The notes: generated by a model from the sequence alone, not told the origin. A DNA stretch of 64,000 nucleotides from Zobellia roscoffensis (GCF_015330165.1 NZ_JADDXT010000002.1:2383646-2447645), one strand, 5' to 3'. Positions 43,150-52,938 are shown, counted from the stretch's first letter. A program made the numbers and translations.

Positions 43150-45465
43150 TTAAATTACGGTAAACAGGCGGTCAAGAATCGTAACGGTCTGCTTTGCCGC
43201 AATTTCGGGTGCTAATGAAGTATCGGAAATGCCCGAAACTACTTTTGATATGTTATGGTCTACGGCTCCTGTGTTTGTCCAGGTGCTCATTGGTGCACTG
43301 GTGAGGTAGGCCGAAAAATTATGGTGCCCTGATCCCGGACGTTCACCAATGATATGCACAATGCCCTTATTTTCTGAAGTATTGTGTTGTCCGAAAAGTA
43401 TTTCTCCACAGGCATATCCCGCACGTACCCTACCATGTTTGATGACGATATTCTTTGAACTTACGGAATAGCCTTTGTTATTTAAGGTGGTTTTTAAATG
43501 GGTAATGTAAGGCAATAGGTGACCATCATCCATTAAGGCTCTAGGGTTTAATCCATCAGAAATTATAAATTGAATGTCTGGAATATTTTCAGCCCAGGAA
43601 TTGCGTAAGTTTTCTAAACTTTTAACCGCTGTTTGCCCTAAGTGTTCTCCTGATTCAGGATGGTAAACATAGTCTTTACGATCTGTGGAGTTTGTTGTAA
43701 TTGAAATTGCTTCAGGTACGGTTAAGATAAATTCTGGAGTAATTTCTGTCCATAAGCTAACCTTGGCATCTTCATAAAGCAATTTTACTTCTCTTTCCAG
43801 TTGCGGATCAAGATTCCAGATATTTTCTCCATACCCTTCCGCCAATGGAACGCCACGTTCCTTTATCTGTGCGATTATATTTCTTCCTTCCTCGTAAATA
43901 TCGGCTATGTTCCTATTGTCCTTTTTGGCTTTGCAGAATTTGTAATATACCCACAGCGGGTCTCCAAAATGTTCTGTAGGTTTACCGCTCTGGTCTATGA
44001 TTTCAATATGCTTGAAAAAATCCCACATAGCATCGTTAACTTTGTATCCGAACTGTTCTCGTATGCGCACGTGGTCGCTAAAAGAAGTGGTAAGGTAGCT
44101 TAGCATGGGGTCGTTCTTTGTAGGTAAGGCCATTAAATAAGCCGGATTGGCGGGCATTATTTCAGAAATGCACCAATCTAAATCTTCAAGGCTAACATCC
44201 ATATGAAGGGTGGAGCAGATATCTAAACCAATAGTTAGTCCGTGTAGTTTGCCCATAACCGTATCTTCCAGACAACACCGAACGAGCTGTTCTTTGGTCT
44301 TAAATACCTCTGGCCCTATAAAACCCGCCACATCGTTAACATGGAACCACGGTGCTTTCTCATTAGGCTTTCCATGCTTGGCTTTCAGTTGTAGAGCTCT
44401 GATGAAGCCATATTTGCGTGCTTCGTGTAAAACCATATCAAAACCTTCTCCATGGCCATTGGTAAAGTCCGCTCCTTGCCCAGTTTCGGCATAGAGTCCA
44501 TACTGCGCTGTTCTGTTGGCAACATGCTTTTGCATTTTCTCAATGCTGACATCAAAAGTGGTATTGGCATTTACGGTACCGGCTAGACTTTGAAACCAAA
44601 TGCCAGTAGTACCAGGTTGAATTTTTTCTACTTCTGCTTGAACATCAATATGGGAGAGTACGCAATTGGGCATTGTTTTTTCCAGTCCAAAAACCGTTAA
44701 AACATCAAATAAAGTCTGCTCTATTTTTGCAACGGATTCTATTTCGCTAGATACCGGGTTGGTGCCCAGTACCAAATCTCCCACACCATAGGACCATGCA
44801 TCGAATACCTGCCATAAAATATCTTGTTCATTATCCGTAGGTGAATTTGGCTGAACCCTTGCGCTCAAATAACCTTTGCTCCCAATTTTGCTGTTCGGTA
44901 ATGGGTTAAACACTTTTTCGCCAACCTGTATTAATTCATCATTACTCATCAGTTTTACCAAGCAACCAATTATATCGCTAGTGAGTGAGGGCATGATTTT
45001 CTTGATGGCACCTTCGGGCTGGTCCAAAACGTAAGTTTTTAGTTTTCCAATGGTCCAATTTTCTATTGTTCTATCGGTCTGGGTAGAGGAGGTGATCAGT
45101 TTGGCTATTTCGTCTATATAAATAGATTTTTCGTTTAAATCTTTAATTCTGGTATTACTCAACAAGGTTCGGGCTCTTTCTCTTGAAACGGAGCCTGCAG
45201 CCGCTAGGCCCAAACTTAGGTCGCCTTCCTTAAAATCATTGGCAGCACCCAGTATTTGACGGTAAAGTGTTAGGTCTAGTTTTCCTTTTAGACGTTTGAT
45301 GTAAGCGAAAATAGACTCTCCTTTTTTTACTTCTGAAAGGGTAATACCTTCTGTAGGTGGCGGAATAGAGGCTTGAGCGGTAAGACTAGTTTGATTAAAT
45401 AGTACGGATGAGATTCCTAGAAGTCCCATTCTGGTTAAGAATTGTTTTCTGTTTATACGGCCCAT
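43150..45465 (-). CDS. Ethanolamine ammonia-lyase, EutB-EutC fusion with export leader
   Basis: A 771-aa single-chain form of the adenosylcobalamin enzyme that splits ethanolamine into acetaldehyde and ammonia. The first 33 residues look like an export signal: INRKQFLTRMG, a hydrophobic stretch, then TAQA at a possible cleavage site. This resembles a Tat leader with RK in place of RR. The EutB-like part runs from about 41 to 500 (ILGAANDFKEGD, SRERARTLLSNTR, LGTNPVSSEIESV, GHGEGFDMVLHEARKYG). The EutC-like part is about 600-771 (FIISDGLNPRALMDDGHLLP, KHGRVRAGYACGEILFG, IGERPGSGHHN). The normal subunits are separate. No other eut gene or microcompartment gene is present nearby. Convergent with the SDR gene, one base apart. 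Confidence 0.93.
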   Translation of the reverse strand: MGRINRKQFLTRMGLLGISSVLFNQTSLTAQASIPPPTEGITLSEVKKGESIFAYIKRLKGKLDLTLYRQILGAANDFKEGDLSLGLAAAGSVSRERARTLLSNTRIKDLNEKSIYIDEIAKLITSSTQTDRTIENWTIGKLKTYVLDQPEGAIKKIMPSLTSDIIGCLVKLMSNDELIQVGEKVFNPLPNSKIGSKGYLSARVQPNSPTDNEQDILWQVFDAWSYGVGDLVLGTNPVSSEIESVAKIEQTLFDVLTVFGLEKTMPNCVLSHIDVQAEVEKIQPGTTGIWFQSLAGTVNANTTFDVSIEKMQKHVANRTAQYGLYAETGQGADFTNGHGEGFDMVLHEARKYGFIRALQLKAKHGKPNEKAPWFHVNDVAGFIGPEVFKTKEQLVRCCLEDTVMGKLHGLTIGLDICSTLHMDVSLEDLDWCISEIMPANPAYLMALPTKNDPMLSYLTTSFSDHVRIREQFGYKVNDAMWDFFKHIEIIDQSGKPTEHFGDPLWVYYKFCKAKKDNRNIADIYEEGRNIIAQIKERGVPLAEGYGENIWNLDPQLEREVKLLYEDAKVSLWTEITPEFILTVPEAISITTNSTDRKDYVYHPESGEHLGQTAVKSLENLRNSWAENIPDIQFIISDGLNPRALMDDGHLLPYITHLKTTLNNKGYSVSSKNIVIKHGRVRAGYACGEILFGQHNTSENKGIVHIIGERPGSGHHNFSAYLTSAPMSTWTNTGAVDHNISKVVSGISDTSLAPEIAAKQTVTILDRLFTVI

Positions 45466-45566
45466 ATCTCAATTTTTATCTTTCAATCACTTCGTTGGTA
45501 TACTGTAAGTTATAAATTTTTGATGAAGCCTTTCATTCGCTTAACCATTTATTAATGAAGTTCCCT

Positions 45567-45574
45567 TATTTTTG
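45567..45574 (+). promoter_or_regulatory. -7 box ahead of the SprT-like gene
   Basis: TATTTTTG matches TAnnTTTG but lies only 6 bp before the GTG start codon, so the transcript would be nearly leaderless. No TTG at -33 is seen. Confidence 0.35.
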
Positions 45575-45580
45575 TAAGCA

Positions 45581-46183
45581 GTGAATAGTGTATTGCAAAA
45601 ATATCTTCCCGAAAGGGCTGTAGAATCATGTTTGGAGTTGATTCAAAAAACGGGTGTCCACTTGAAAATCGTAAATGAACGCGTAACACGTCATGGCGAT
45701 TATAGAAGGATGTCTAACGGTAAGCATCAAATAACGGTTAATTCAAACCTAAATAAATACAGATTTCTAATTACACTCATTCATGAAATTGCCCACTTGG
45801 TAGCTTTTGAAAAGTACGGTAGGAGTATAAAGCCCCATGGTAAGGAATGGAAGCGTATTTTTCAATATTTGATGTTACCATTTATTCGTCCTGAAATATT
45901 TCCAACTGAATTATTACCGCTATTAGCTAATCATTTTAAGAATCCAAAGGCCAGTAGTAGCACGGATGCTAGGCTTTCCATAGCTTTGAAGCATTTTGAT
46001 GAACAGCAGGCCAATAGAACTTACGTGTTTGAAGTGCCTTTAGGTAGTATTTTTCGTATATATAATGGTAAATTGTATAAAAAAGGAAATAGAAGAGTAA
46101 AGCGATATGAGTGTGTAGAAGTCGCTACAGGACGAACGTATCTTTTTCAGCCCAATGCAGAGGTTGAATTGGTTTTTGAATGA
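45581..46183 (+). CDS. SprT-like zinc metallopeptidase domain protein
   Basis: A 200-aa protein with a SprT-like domain. HEIAH at residues 68-72 (TLIHEIAHLVAF) is the zinc/catalytic motif and a third ligand is likely His86 (IKPHGKEWKRIF). The C-terminal part is basic, with short beta segments (KLYKKGNRRVKRYECVEVAT), where related proteins have a zinc-binding or substrate domain. No signal peptide is present, so it is cytoplasmic. Start is a GTG, with no in-frame ATG near. Relatives act on DNA-protein crosslinks or are uncharacterised, so the role here is an inference. Confidence 0.85.
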   Translation: MNSVLQKYLPERAVESCLELIQKTGVHLKIVNERVTRHGDYRRMSNGKHQITVNSNLNKYRFLITLIHEIAHLVAFEKYGRSIKPHGKEWKRIFQYLMLPFIRPEIFPTELLPLLANHFKNPKASSSTDARLSIALKHFDEQQANRTYVFEVPLGSIFRIYNGKLYKKGNRRVKRYECVEVATGRTYLFQPNAEVELVFE

Positions 46184-46267
46184 TATTTGTAAGAAAATAA
46201 GAGAATAACTAACTATTAATTAAGAAAGCGTAGGTCAATTGACTTCCGTTATTATAGCAATTAAGAA

Positions 46268-47350
46268 ATGAAAAACAAAAATTACTACGCAGTTTTAATG
46301 GCAGGTGGAGTCGGTTCTAGATTTTGGCCAATTAGTACATCGTCTTATCCAAAACAATTTCATGATATGTTGGGTACAGGCGATACATTAATTCAAAAAA
46401 CCTTCAAGCGCCTGAATAAATTTGTACCCACAGAGAATATTCTCATTTTGACCAACGAGCGTTATAACGATTTGGTGCTGGAACAGCTGCCTTTGGTGAA
46501 ACAAGATCAGGTAGTGTTGGAGCCTGCCATGCGAAACACGGCACCGTGTATTTTATATGCAGCATTGAAGATTCAAAAAATGAACGAAAACGGTGTAATG
46601 ATCGTGGCGCCTAGTGATCATTGGATTGAAGATGAGGAAGCATTTGCAAAAGATGTAACGGCTTGTTTTGATAAGTGTGAAAAAGAAGATGTGCTTTGTA
46701 CATTAGGTATCAAGCCTTCTTTCCCGAATACGGGCTTTGGTTATATTGAATTTGAGAAAGAGAGTACAGAGGAAATTAAGAAGGTAAATCAGTTTCGTGA
46801 GAAACCGGATTATGAGACCGCTAAAGAGTTTTTGGCGCAGGGCAACTTCCTATGGAACGCCGGTATTTTCATGTGGAGCGTGAAAACCATTGTGAGTGCG
46901 TTCAAAAACTACCAACCTGAACAATATTCACTTTTTGAATCTGGTATGTCTTGTTACAATACTGGAGAAGAAAAAGAGTTTATAAAAGAGAACTATCCAA
47001 AAGCGGAAAACATTTCTATAGATTACGCTATTTTGGAAAATTCGAAAGCCATATTTGTGCTTCCGGCAACTTTTGATTGGAACGATTTAGGTACTTGGGG
47101 ATCATTATATGATAAGCTGGATAAGGATGAGGACAATAATGCCGTTGTAAACAGTAAGTCCTTAACAACCGATGCTTCGGGGAATATGATACGTTCTCCG
47201 AAAGATAAAATAGTGGTTGTAGATGGCCTTAACGACTATATCATCGTAGACAAAAAAGAAGTACTTTTAATATATCCGAAATCAAAAGAACAAGATATCA
47301 AAAAGGTATTAGGTGCTGTTAAGGATAAATACGGAGATGAGTATGCCTAA
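46268..47350 (+). CDS. manC: Mannose-1-phosphate guanylyltransferase
   Basis: A 360-aa nucleotidyltransferase making GDP-mannose from mannose-1-phosphate and GTP. The N-terminal nucleotide-binding signature is MAGGVGSRFWPISTSSYPKQ. Further blocks are EPAMRNTAPCILYAA, IVAPSDHWI, NTGFGYIEF, REKPDYETAKEFL, NFLWNAGIFMW and the late FDWNDLGTWGSLYD. The C-terminal phosphomannose isomerase domain of the two-domain type is absent. It would supply GDP-mannose for polysaccharide or glycoprotein synthesis. Next gene starts 9 bp downstream. Confidence 0.95.
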   Translation: MKNKNYYAVLMAGGVGSRFWPISTSSYPKQFHDMLGTGDTLIQKTFKRLNKFVPTENILILTNERYNDLVLEQLPLVKQDQVVLEPAMRNTAPCILYAALKIQKMNENGVMIVAPSDHWIEDEEAFAKDVTACFDKCEKEDVLCTLGIKPSFPNTGFGYIEFEKESTEEIKKVNQFREKPDYETAKEFLAQGNFLWNAGIFMWSVKTIVSAFKNYQPEQYSLFESGMSCYNTGEEKEFIKENYPKAENISIDYAILENSKAIFVLPATFDWNDLGTWGSLYDKLDKDEDNNAVVNSKSLTTDASGNMIRSPKDKIVVVDGLNDYIIVDKKEVLLIYPKSKEQDIKKVLGAVKDKYGDEYA

Positions 47351-47359
47351 CAATAACAT

Positions 47360-48841
47360 ATGAGCGATAAACTGAACCAAGATAATATTACGCCTACTGA
47401 AGAGCCAAAGGAAAGTCAAGAAGCGGTAAAAAAGGATGCGAAAGGACTTTTGGAAAGTTTGCGAAGATTTTTGCGCGAACTATTGGATATTCGTGAGAAT
47501 ACGGATCAGGAAGCTACAAAAGAGGCTATTATTGCCGATATTCCTTTTAAGGGGCACACATCTTGGATTCTGATCTGTTCAATTTTTATTGCATCTATTG
47601 GGTTAAACGCAAACTCTACGGCAGTGGTCATTGGAGCGATGTTAATTTCGCCACTAATGGGACCTATTCTTGGTCTGGGAATGTCTTTGGCGATCAATGA
47701 TATTGATACTCTGAGACGCTCGCTGAAGAATTTTGGGGTTATGGTGGTGCTTAGTGTATTGACCGCTTACCTTTTCTTTGAGTTCTTCCCCATTCAAGAT
47801 GAGTCATCAGAGCTTTTAGCCCGTACCGCACCGGATATTCGTGATGTTCTTATAGCATTTTTTGGTGGTCTTGCCCTGGTAATCGCGCGAGCAAAGAAGG
47901 GGACTATAGCTAGTGTTATTTTTGGTGTAGCTATTGCCACGGCTTTGATGCCTCCGCTATGTACGGTTGGCTTTGGTTTGGCCATTGGTAACCCAGGTTA
48001 TGCACTTGGAGCTATGTATTTGTTTATTATAAATACTATTTTCATAGCCCTTGCCACATTTTTGACCATAAAACTATTGAAGTTTCCAATGGTTCGTTAT
48101 GTGAATTCCGCCAAAAGAAGGCGTATTGCGCGTATTGCTTCGGTGGTTGCTTTATTGGTAATGATTCCTGCAGGATACACGTTCTATAACGTTTTTCAGG
48201 AGTCCATGTTTAAAAAACAGGCTATAGAATTTGTGAGTGCAACCATCGGTAAATATCAATTTACAGGAGGCGGAAGGTATTTGGACAATTTTACGACTAT
48301 TGAATATAATGAAGGTGAAAACCCTATAATTGAGCTGGTTTGTATGGGCAATGAAGTAATTCCGGCAAATATCATTGCTTCGTGGAATACCATGCTGAAA
48401 GAAGATGAAGATTATAAACGGTTAAGTAATGCCGAATTACATGTAATACAAGGAGCGCAAAATGAGCAAGGCGATCAGTTGAAATATATCAACGAACTAT
48501 ATGAGTCTCAGAAAAATCAATTATCGAGTAAAGCTGAAAAAATTGCTTTTTTAGAGGCTGAGGTTACCCGTCTTCAGAGAGATGCCTCCAGACAGAAACA
48601 AATACCTTTTCAAGATATAAGTGCGGAGGCAAAAGCTAATTACGAAAATCTGGTTTCTCTTCAATATGATAATGCGGTAATCACCGATTTTAATAAAATA
48701 GATACACTATCAATTTTTGAAGTAAAGTGGAAAGAAGGTATAAAGCAAAGTAAAATTCTTGCTGAAAACAAAAGGGTTCATGAGTGGCTAAAAGTGCGGT
48801 TAAAAGATACTACCATTCAGTTAAGGGGCTCTTCTAAATAG
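47360..48841 (+). CDS. DUF389 domain membrane protein
   Basis: A 493-aa protein with a charged N-terminal cytoplasmic segment of about 70 residues. Six to seven helices of DUF389 type follow (ICSIFIASIGLNANSTAVVI, IGAMLISPLMGPILGLGMSL, and the DVLIAFFGGLALVIARAKKG block with GVAIATALMPPLCTVGFGLA). After the last helix (near 240) comes a C-terminal soluble part with a probable coiled coil around 375-420 (EKIAFLEAEVTRLQRDASRQ). The family has no firmly known function, though the helices resemble a transporter. It may be co-transcribed with manC. Confidence 0.88.
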   Translation: MSDKLNQDNITPTEEPKESQEAVKKDAKGLLESLRRFLRELLDIRENTDQEATKEAIIADIPFKGHTSWILICSIFIASIGLNANSTAVVIGAMLISPLMGPILGLGMSLAINDIDTLRRSLKNFGVMVVLSVLTAYLFFEFFPIQDESSELLARTAPDIRDVLIAFFGGLALVIARAKKGTIASVIFGVAIATALMPPLCTVGFGLAIGNPGYALGAMYLFIINTIFIALATFLTIKLLKFPMVRYVNSAKRRRIARIASVVALLVMIPAGYTFYNVFQESMFKKQAIEFVSATIGKYQFTGGGRYLDNFTTIEYNEGENPIIELVCMGNEVIPANIIASWNTMLKEDEDYKRLSNAELHVIQGAQNEQGDQLKYINELYESQKNQLSSKAEKIAFLEAEVTRLQRDASRQKQIPFQDISAEAKANYENLVSLQYDNAVITDFNKIDTLSIFEVKWKEGIKQSKILAENKRVHEWLKVRLKDTTIQLRGSSK

Positions 48842-48859
48842 AGTTGAAAGGGGCCGTGT

Positions 48860-49627
48860 TTAATTTCTCTCCTCAATGTACATTTGGCGTACTTTTTTAA
48901 AGAGGTCAGAAGAGTAGACAAAATCGGTAACGGTTTCATTATCGGTTTTGAATATTTCTTTGTTACTTCCTTCCCAGGCTTTTAGGCCATCCTTTAGGAA
49001 TAGAATTTTTTCTCCTATTTCCATCACCGAGTTCATATCATGGGTGTTGATTATAGTAGTAATATCGTATTCTTCGGTGATTTCTTTAATAAGGTTGTCT
49101 ATAACAATAGCCGTTTTAGGGTCAAGTCCAGAATTTGGTTCATCGCAAAAGAGGTATTTTGGATTCATAACTATGGCTCGGGCAATAGCAACTCGCTTCT
49201 GCATTCCTCCGGAAATTTCCGAAGGGAATTTGTGATGCGCATCTACTAAATTTACGCGCTTTAAAACAAAATCTGTTCTGTCTTGAATTTCAGATTTTGA
49301 TTGCTTCGTAAACATTTCTAAGGGGAATTTTACATTGCCCTCTACGGTCATTGAGTCAAACAAGGCACTTCCTTGGAATACCATTCCCATTTCTTGGCGT
49401 AAGTCTCTTTTTTGTGCATCACTAAGTTCTGCGTAAACCTGCCCGTTATAGCTAATAGTCCCTTCTTCCGGAGTAAATAGTCCCAATAGGCATTTTAAAA
49501 AAACCGTTTTACCAGAACCACTTTGTCCAATGATAAGGTTGGTCTTTCCCTTGTGAAAACTGGTGGTAATTCCCTTAAGGATATGGGCTCCATCGAAAGA
49601 CTTATGTATGTCGTTTACTTCTATCAT
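48860..49627 (-). CDS. ABC transporter ATP-binding protein, MlaF type
   Basis: A 255-aa ABC ATPase. Walker A is IGQSGSGKTVFLK near 34, the signature is EISGGMQKRVAIARA, Walker B is YLFCDEPNSGLDP, and the H-loop is NTHDMNSVMEIG. The EPNSGLDP form and the pairing with an MlaE-type permease place it in the Mla/Mce lipid transport group. Its ATG overlaps the permease stop by four bases (49624-49627). No MCE-domain substrate-binding gene is present next to it. It would energise phospholipid movement between the membranes. Confidence 0.93.
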   Translation of the reverse strand: MIEVNDIHKSFDGAHILKGITTSFHKGKTNLIIGQSGSGKTVFLKCLLGLFTPEEGTISYNGQVYAELSDAQKRDLRQEMGMVFQGSALFDSMTVEGNVKFPLEMFTKQSKSEIQDRTDFVLKRVNLVDAHHKFPSEISGGMQKRVAIARAIVMNPKYLFCDEPNSGLDPKTAIVIDNLIKEITEEYDITTIINTHDMNSVMEIGEKILFLKDGLKAWEGSNKEIFKTDNETVTDFVYSSDLFKKVRQMYIEERN

Positions 49628-50364
49628 TGGCCTAATAAGAGTTGTGTGAGTATGTAGTTAGATATGATAATTACCACACTTGTCCATACGAACGAGGTTG
49701 TACTGGCTTTACCTACTTCTAAGGCTCCGCCTGTCATGTAGAAGCCATGGTAGGAAGGTACTGTGGCCAAAACAAAAGCAAAGACCAAAGTTTTAAGAAA
49801 AGCATAGGTTATGTGAAAGGGTATAAAATCTAATTGCACCCCTTCTATAAAATCTGCACTGGTGCTAAATCCGCCAAAAACAGCTGCCATCCACCCGCCA
49901 AAAATACCAACGTACATGGCAATTGAAATAATGAAAGGGTACAGGCATAATGCAACGATTTTAGGGAAAACCAGATAGTTGAGTGCATTCACGCCCATAA
50001 CTTCTAATGCATCTATTTGCTCGGTAACACGCATGGATCCAATACTGGATGTGATATAGGAACCTACCTTCCCCGCCATGATGATAGAGCAGAAAGTAGG
50101 TGCAAACTCAAGAATAATTGACTGTCTTGTAGCAAAACCTACTAAACTTTTAGGAATAAGTTCACTAGTTATGTTCAGTGCTGTTTGTATAGCAACAACA
50201 GCACCCATGAAAAAAGCAATGAAAATTAAGATACCCAAAGAACCGAAGATAAGTTCGTCTACTTCTTTCAAAATCAGCGACTTCATAATGCGCCATTTTG
50301 TAGGTTTCTTAAAGACCTCTTTTATCATAATGGCATATCTGCCAATCGATGTTAGGTAGTTCAT
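49624..50364 (-). CDS. ABC transporter permease, MlaE family
   Basis: A 246-aa inner-membrane permease (NYLTSIGRYAIMIKEVFKKP start) with about five to six helices and the MlaE blocks IAFFMGAVVAIQTALNI, ILEFAPTFCSIIMAGKVGSY, RVTEQIDALEVMGVNALNYL and VGKASTTSFVWTSVVIIISN. The ATG at 50364 gives the usual length. An ATG at 50400 would add twelve residues. It is first in the two-gene operon with the ATPase, divergent from the phosphatase gene. Confidence 0.93.
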   Translation of the reverse strand: MNYLTSIGRYAIMIKEVFKKPTKWRIMKSLILKEVDELIFGSLGILIFIAFFMGAVVAIQTALNITSELIPKSLVGFATRQSIILEFAPTFCSIIMAGKVGSYITSSIGSMRVTEQIDALEVMGVNALNYLVFPKIVALCLYPFIISIAMYVGIFGGWMAAVFGGFSTSADFIEGVQLDFIPFHITYAFLKTLVFAFVLATVPSYHGFYMTGGALEVGKASTTSFVWTSVVIIISNYILTQLLLGQ

Positions 50365-50449
50365 GTGATGAAAATAGGTATATCCTAACAAAAATAACAA
50401 TAAACGATTTCATTTAACCTGCATTTAAAGTTTAAAAGGGGAATTTATT

Positions 50450-50457
50450 TACTTTTG
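50450..50457 (+). promoter_or_regulatory. -7 box ahead of the PafA-type phosphatase gene
   Basis: TACTTTTG matches TAnnTTTG and lies 19 bp before the ATG at 50477. No TTG is at the usual -33 distance. Confidence 0.45.
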
Positions 50458-50476
50458 TTAGCTCAATAAATTTACT

Positions 50477-52138
50477 ATGTACAAGAATTTTTTCATCTTA
50501 TTTTTCACAATTTTTTCAATAGCTTTTTTGCCGTCTAATTCATATGGTCAGAGAAAAACAAAAGAGCAAAACGAAGCACCATTAAAAACCGAGCCAAAAT
50601 TGGTAGTAGGTATAATTGTAGATCAGATGAGGTATGATTATATTACTCGTTTTTGGAATCATTATGGAGATGGCGGATTTAAACGTTTGGTGAGCGAAGG
50701 GTTCAATTGTAAAAACAATCATTATAATTATGCACCTACGAGTACAGGTCCTGGGCATGCTTCGGTTTATACAGGAACAACACCGGCCGTGCATGGTATT
50801 ATAGGTAACAATTGGTATGATAAAATAGCCGAAGAAGATGTGTACTGCGCTGGAGACTCTAAATATAACTCAGTTGGTACTACTTCGGAAGCAGGGCAAA
50901 TGTCGCCCCATAGAATGACAGTTACCACTATAACAGATGAGCTTAGGCTACATACCCAAATGCGTGGTAAAACAATTGCAGTAGCTTTAAAAGATAGAGG
51001 AGCCGTACTTCCTGGTGGGCATACGGCAAATGCAGCCTATTGGTTTAGCCATGGTGCATGGGTAACCAGTTCTTTTTATATGGATAAATTACCTAGTTGG
51101 GTCGAAAAATTTAATTCGGACAAATCTTTTGATACCTATAAAAGACCTTGGAAAACCTTAAAGAATAGTAATGATTATGTTGAAAGTGGGCTAGACTACA
51201 ATACCTACGAAGGTTTGTTTAAAGGAGAGAAGTCTCCGGTTTTACCTCATGACCTTCCAAAACTTTGGGATGAGAACGGAAAATATGAGATGTTAAAAGC
51301 AACTCCTTTTGGTAACTCTATGACTGCGGATTTTGCTATAGCCGCATTAGAGGCAGAGCAGTTAGGAGCTGATGCTATAACAGATTTCTTGGCGGTTAGT
51401 TTTTCAAGTACAGATTATGTGGGGCATAAGTTTGGGGTTAACTCAAAAGAAGTGCAAGATACTTACTTGCGATTAGATGTAGATTTAGAGCGTCTGTTCA
51501 AAGAGTTGGATCGTAAAGTTGGCAAAGGGGAATATACTGTGTTTTTAACAGCAGATCATGCTGCAATTGATGTGCCAGCGTATCTAAAGGACCAAAGAAT
51601 ACCGGCAGATTACGTAGCTTGGGATGCTATGAAAGCCGATTTTTCACAATTTTTAGAGTTTAATTATGGCACAACTGACATTGTTAAGGACTTTTCAAAT
51701 GACCAATATTTCTTAGATTATAAAATTATTAAAAATTTGGATTTAAGCGTTCAGGAGGTTCAAGAAGCTATAGCTAAAGAGGTTTTGACTTATAAAGGAA
51801 TTGATCGGACGTATACGGCATACCAAATGTGGCAGAATGATTATACGCACGGTATTCCGTATATTCTTCAGAATGGGTATAATCAAAAGCGTTCAGGTGA
51901 TGTGTTGGTGGTATTATCGCCTGGTACTATTTCGTATCCTAAAACGGGATCTACACATGGTTCTCCACAGATATATGATACTCATGTGCCTTTACTTTTT
52001 TATGGCGCAGGAATCAAACAGGGCAGTACCGTAGAAAGAACAGAAATTGATGATATTGCTCCTACCATAGCGTCTTTGTTGGGTATAGCTTTTCCAAGTG
52101 GTACTACAGGAAGCCCTATAGCTGAGGTGTTGGAATAA
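50477..52138 (+). CDS. PafA-type alkaline phosphatase family protein
   Basis: A 553-aa exported phosphatase of the alkaline phosphatase superfamily. A Sec signal ends near residue 24 (NSYGQ). The metal ligand Asp49 lies in GIIVDQMRYDY, and the nucleophile is Thr90 in PTSTGPGHASVYTG, as in the phosphate-irrepressible PafA of Chryseobacterium. Later metal blocks are SFSSTDYVGHKFG, FLTADHAAIDVP and GSTHGSPQIYDTHVPLLFYG. It would release phosphate from organic esters in the periplasm. The next gene (murI) starts 5 bp downstream. Confidence 0.93.
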   Translation: MYKNFFILFFTIFSIAFLPSNSYGQRKTKEQNEAPLKTEPKLVVGIIVDQMRYDYITRFWNHYGDGGFKRLVSEGFNCKNNHYNYAPTSTGPGHASVYTGTTPAVHGIIGNNWYDKIAEEDVYCAGDSKYNSVGTTSEAGQMSPHRMTVTTITDELRLHTQMRGKTIAVALKDRGAVLPGGHTANAAYWFSHGAWVTSSFYMDKLPSWVEKFNSDKSFDTYKRPWKTLKNSNDYVESGLDYNTYEGLFKGEKSPVLPHDLPKLWDENGKYEMLKATPFGNSMTADFAIAALEAEQLGADAITDFLAVSFSSTDYVGHKFGVNSKEVQDTYLRLDVDLERLFKELDRKVGKGEYTVFLTADHAAIDVPAYLKDQRIPADYVAWDAMKADFSQFLEFNYGTTDIVKDFSNDQYFLDYKIIKNLDLSVQEVQEAIAKEVLTYKGIDRTYTAYQMWQNDYTHGIPYILQNGYNQKRSGDVLVVLSPGTISYPKTGSTHGSPQIYDTHVPLLFYGAGIKQGSTVERTEIDDIAPTIASLLGIAFPSGTTGSPIAEVLE

Positions 52139-52143
52139 TTAGT

Positions 52144-52938
52144 ATGGATATGAGCAGCAAGCCAATAGGTATTTTTGATTCAGGGGTAGGAGGGACTTCC
52201 ATTTGGAAAGAAATTCAAAACCTACTGCCTAATGAAGATACCATTTATTTGGCAGATAGTAAGAATGCGCCTTATGGAGAGAAATCCCAAGAAGAGATTC
52301 TTCGGCTGAGTATTAAAAATACGGAGTTATTATTAGAGAGAGGGTGTAAAATCATTGTTGTTGCCTGTAATACAGCAACAACAAATGCTATTACTAATTT
52401 ACGAGCTCAGTATAGTGTGCCTTTTATAGGTATAGAGCCTGCAATTAAACCAGCTGCGTTGCAATCAAAATCTAAGACGGTTGGTGTCTTGGCGACAAAA
52501 GGAACCCTGGCCAGTAGTCTTTTTAATAGTACCTCTGAAAACCATGCCAATGGAATTAGAATCATAGAGCAAGAGGGCACTGGTTTGGTTCCGCTAATAG
52601 AGGGTGGTAAAGTTGCTTCTGAGGAAACTATAGGATTACTAAATACATATGTAAATCCAATGCTAGAGGAGGGTATGGATCACCTTGTATTAGGGTGTAC
52701 TCATTACCCTTATCTCATTCCTACTTTAAAAAGCATTCTACCTGCACATGTAAAAATCATTGATTCCGGAGAAGCGGTTGCAAGGCAAGTAAAAGTTATC
52801 TTGGAAAAAAATAACCTTTTAAATACTTCCAAGGACATAGCAAGGCATCAATTATACACCAATATAAATCCAGGTGTGTTGCAAAGTTTTGTGGAAGATG
52901 TAGAGGGTAACCTCTCTGTTCAGAGACTAGATTTTTAG
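52144..52938 (+). CDS. murI: Glutamate racemase
   Basis: A 264-aa racemase that makes D-glutamate for peptidoglycan. The N-terminus is PIGIFDSGVGGTSIWKEI, the first catalytic Cys is in VVACNTATTNA (about residue 78) and the second in LVLGCTHYPYL (about 188). Other family blocks, IYLADSKNAPYGEKS and GIEPAIKPAA, are present. It follows the phosphatase gene by 5 bp. Its 3' end overlaps the convergent folA by 12 bp. Confidence 0.96.
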   Translation: MDMSSKPIGIFDSGVGGTSIWKEIQNLLPNEDTIYLADSKNAPYGEKSQEEILRLSIKNTELLLERGCKIIVVACNTATTNAITNLRAQYSVPFIGIEPAIKPAALQSKSKTVGVLATKGTLASSLFNSTSENHANGIRIIEQEGTGLVPLIEGGKVASEETIGLLNTYVNPMLEEGMDHLVLGCTHYPYLIPTLKSILPAHVKIIDSGEAVARQVKVILEKNNLLNTSKDIARHQLYTNINPGVLQSFVEDVEGNLSVQRLDF

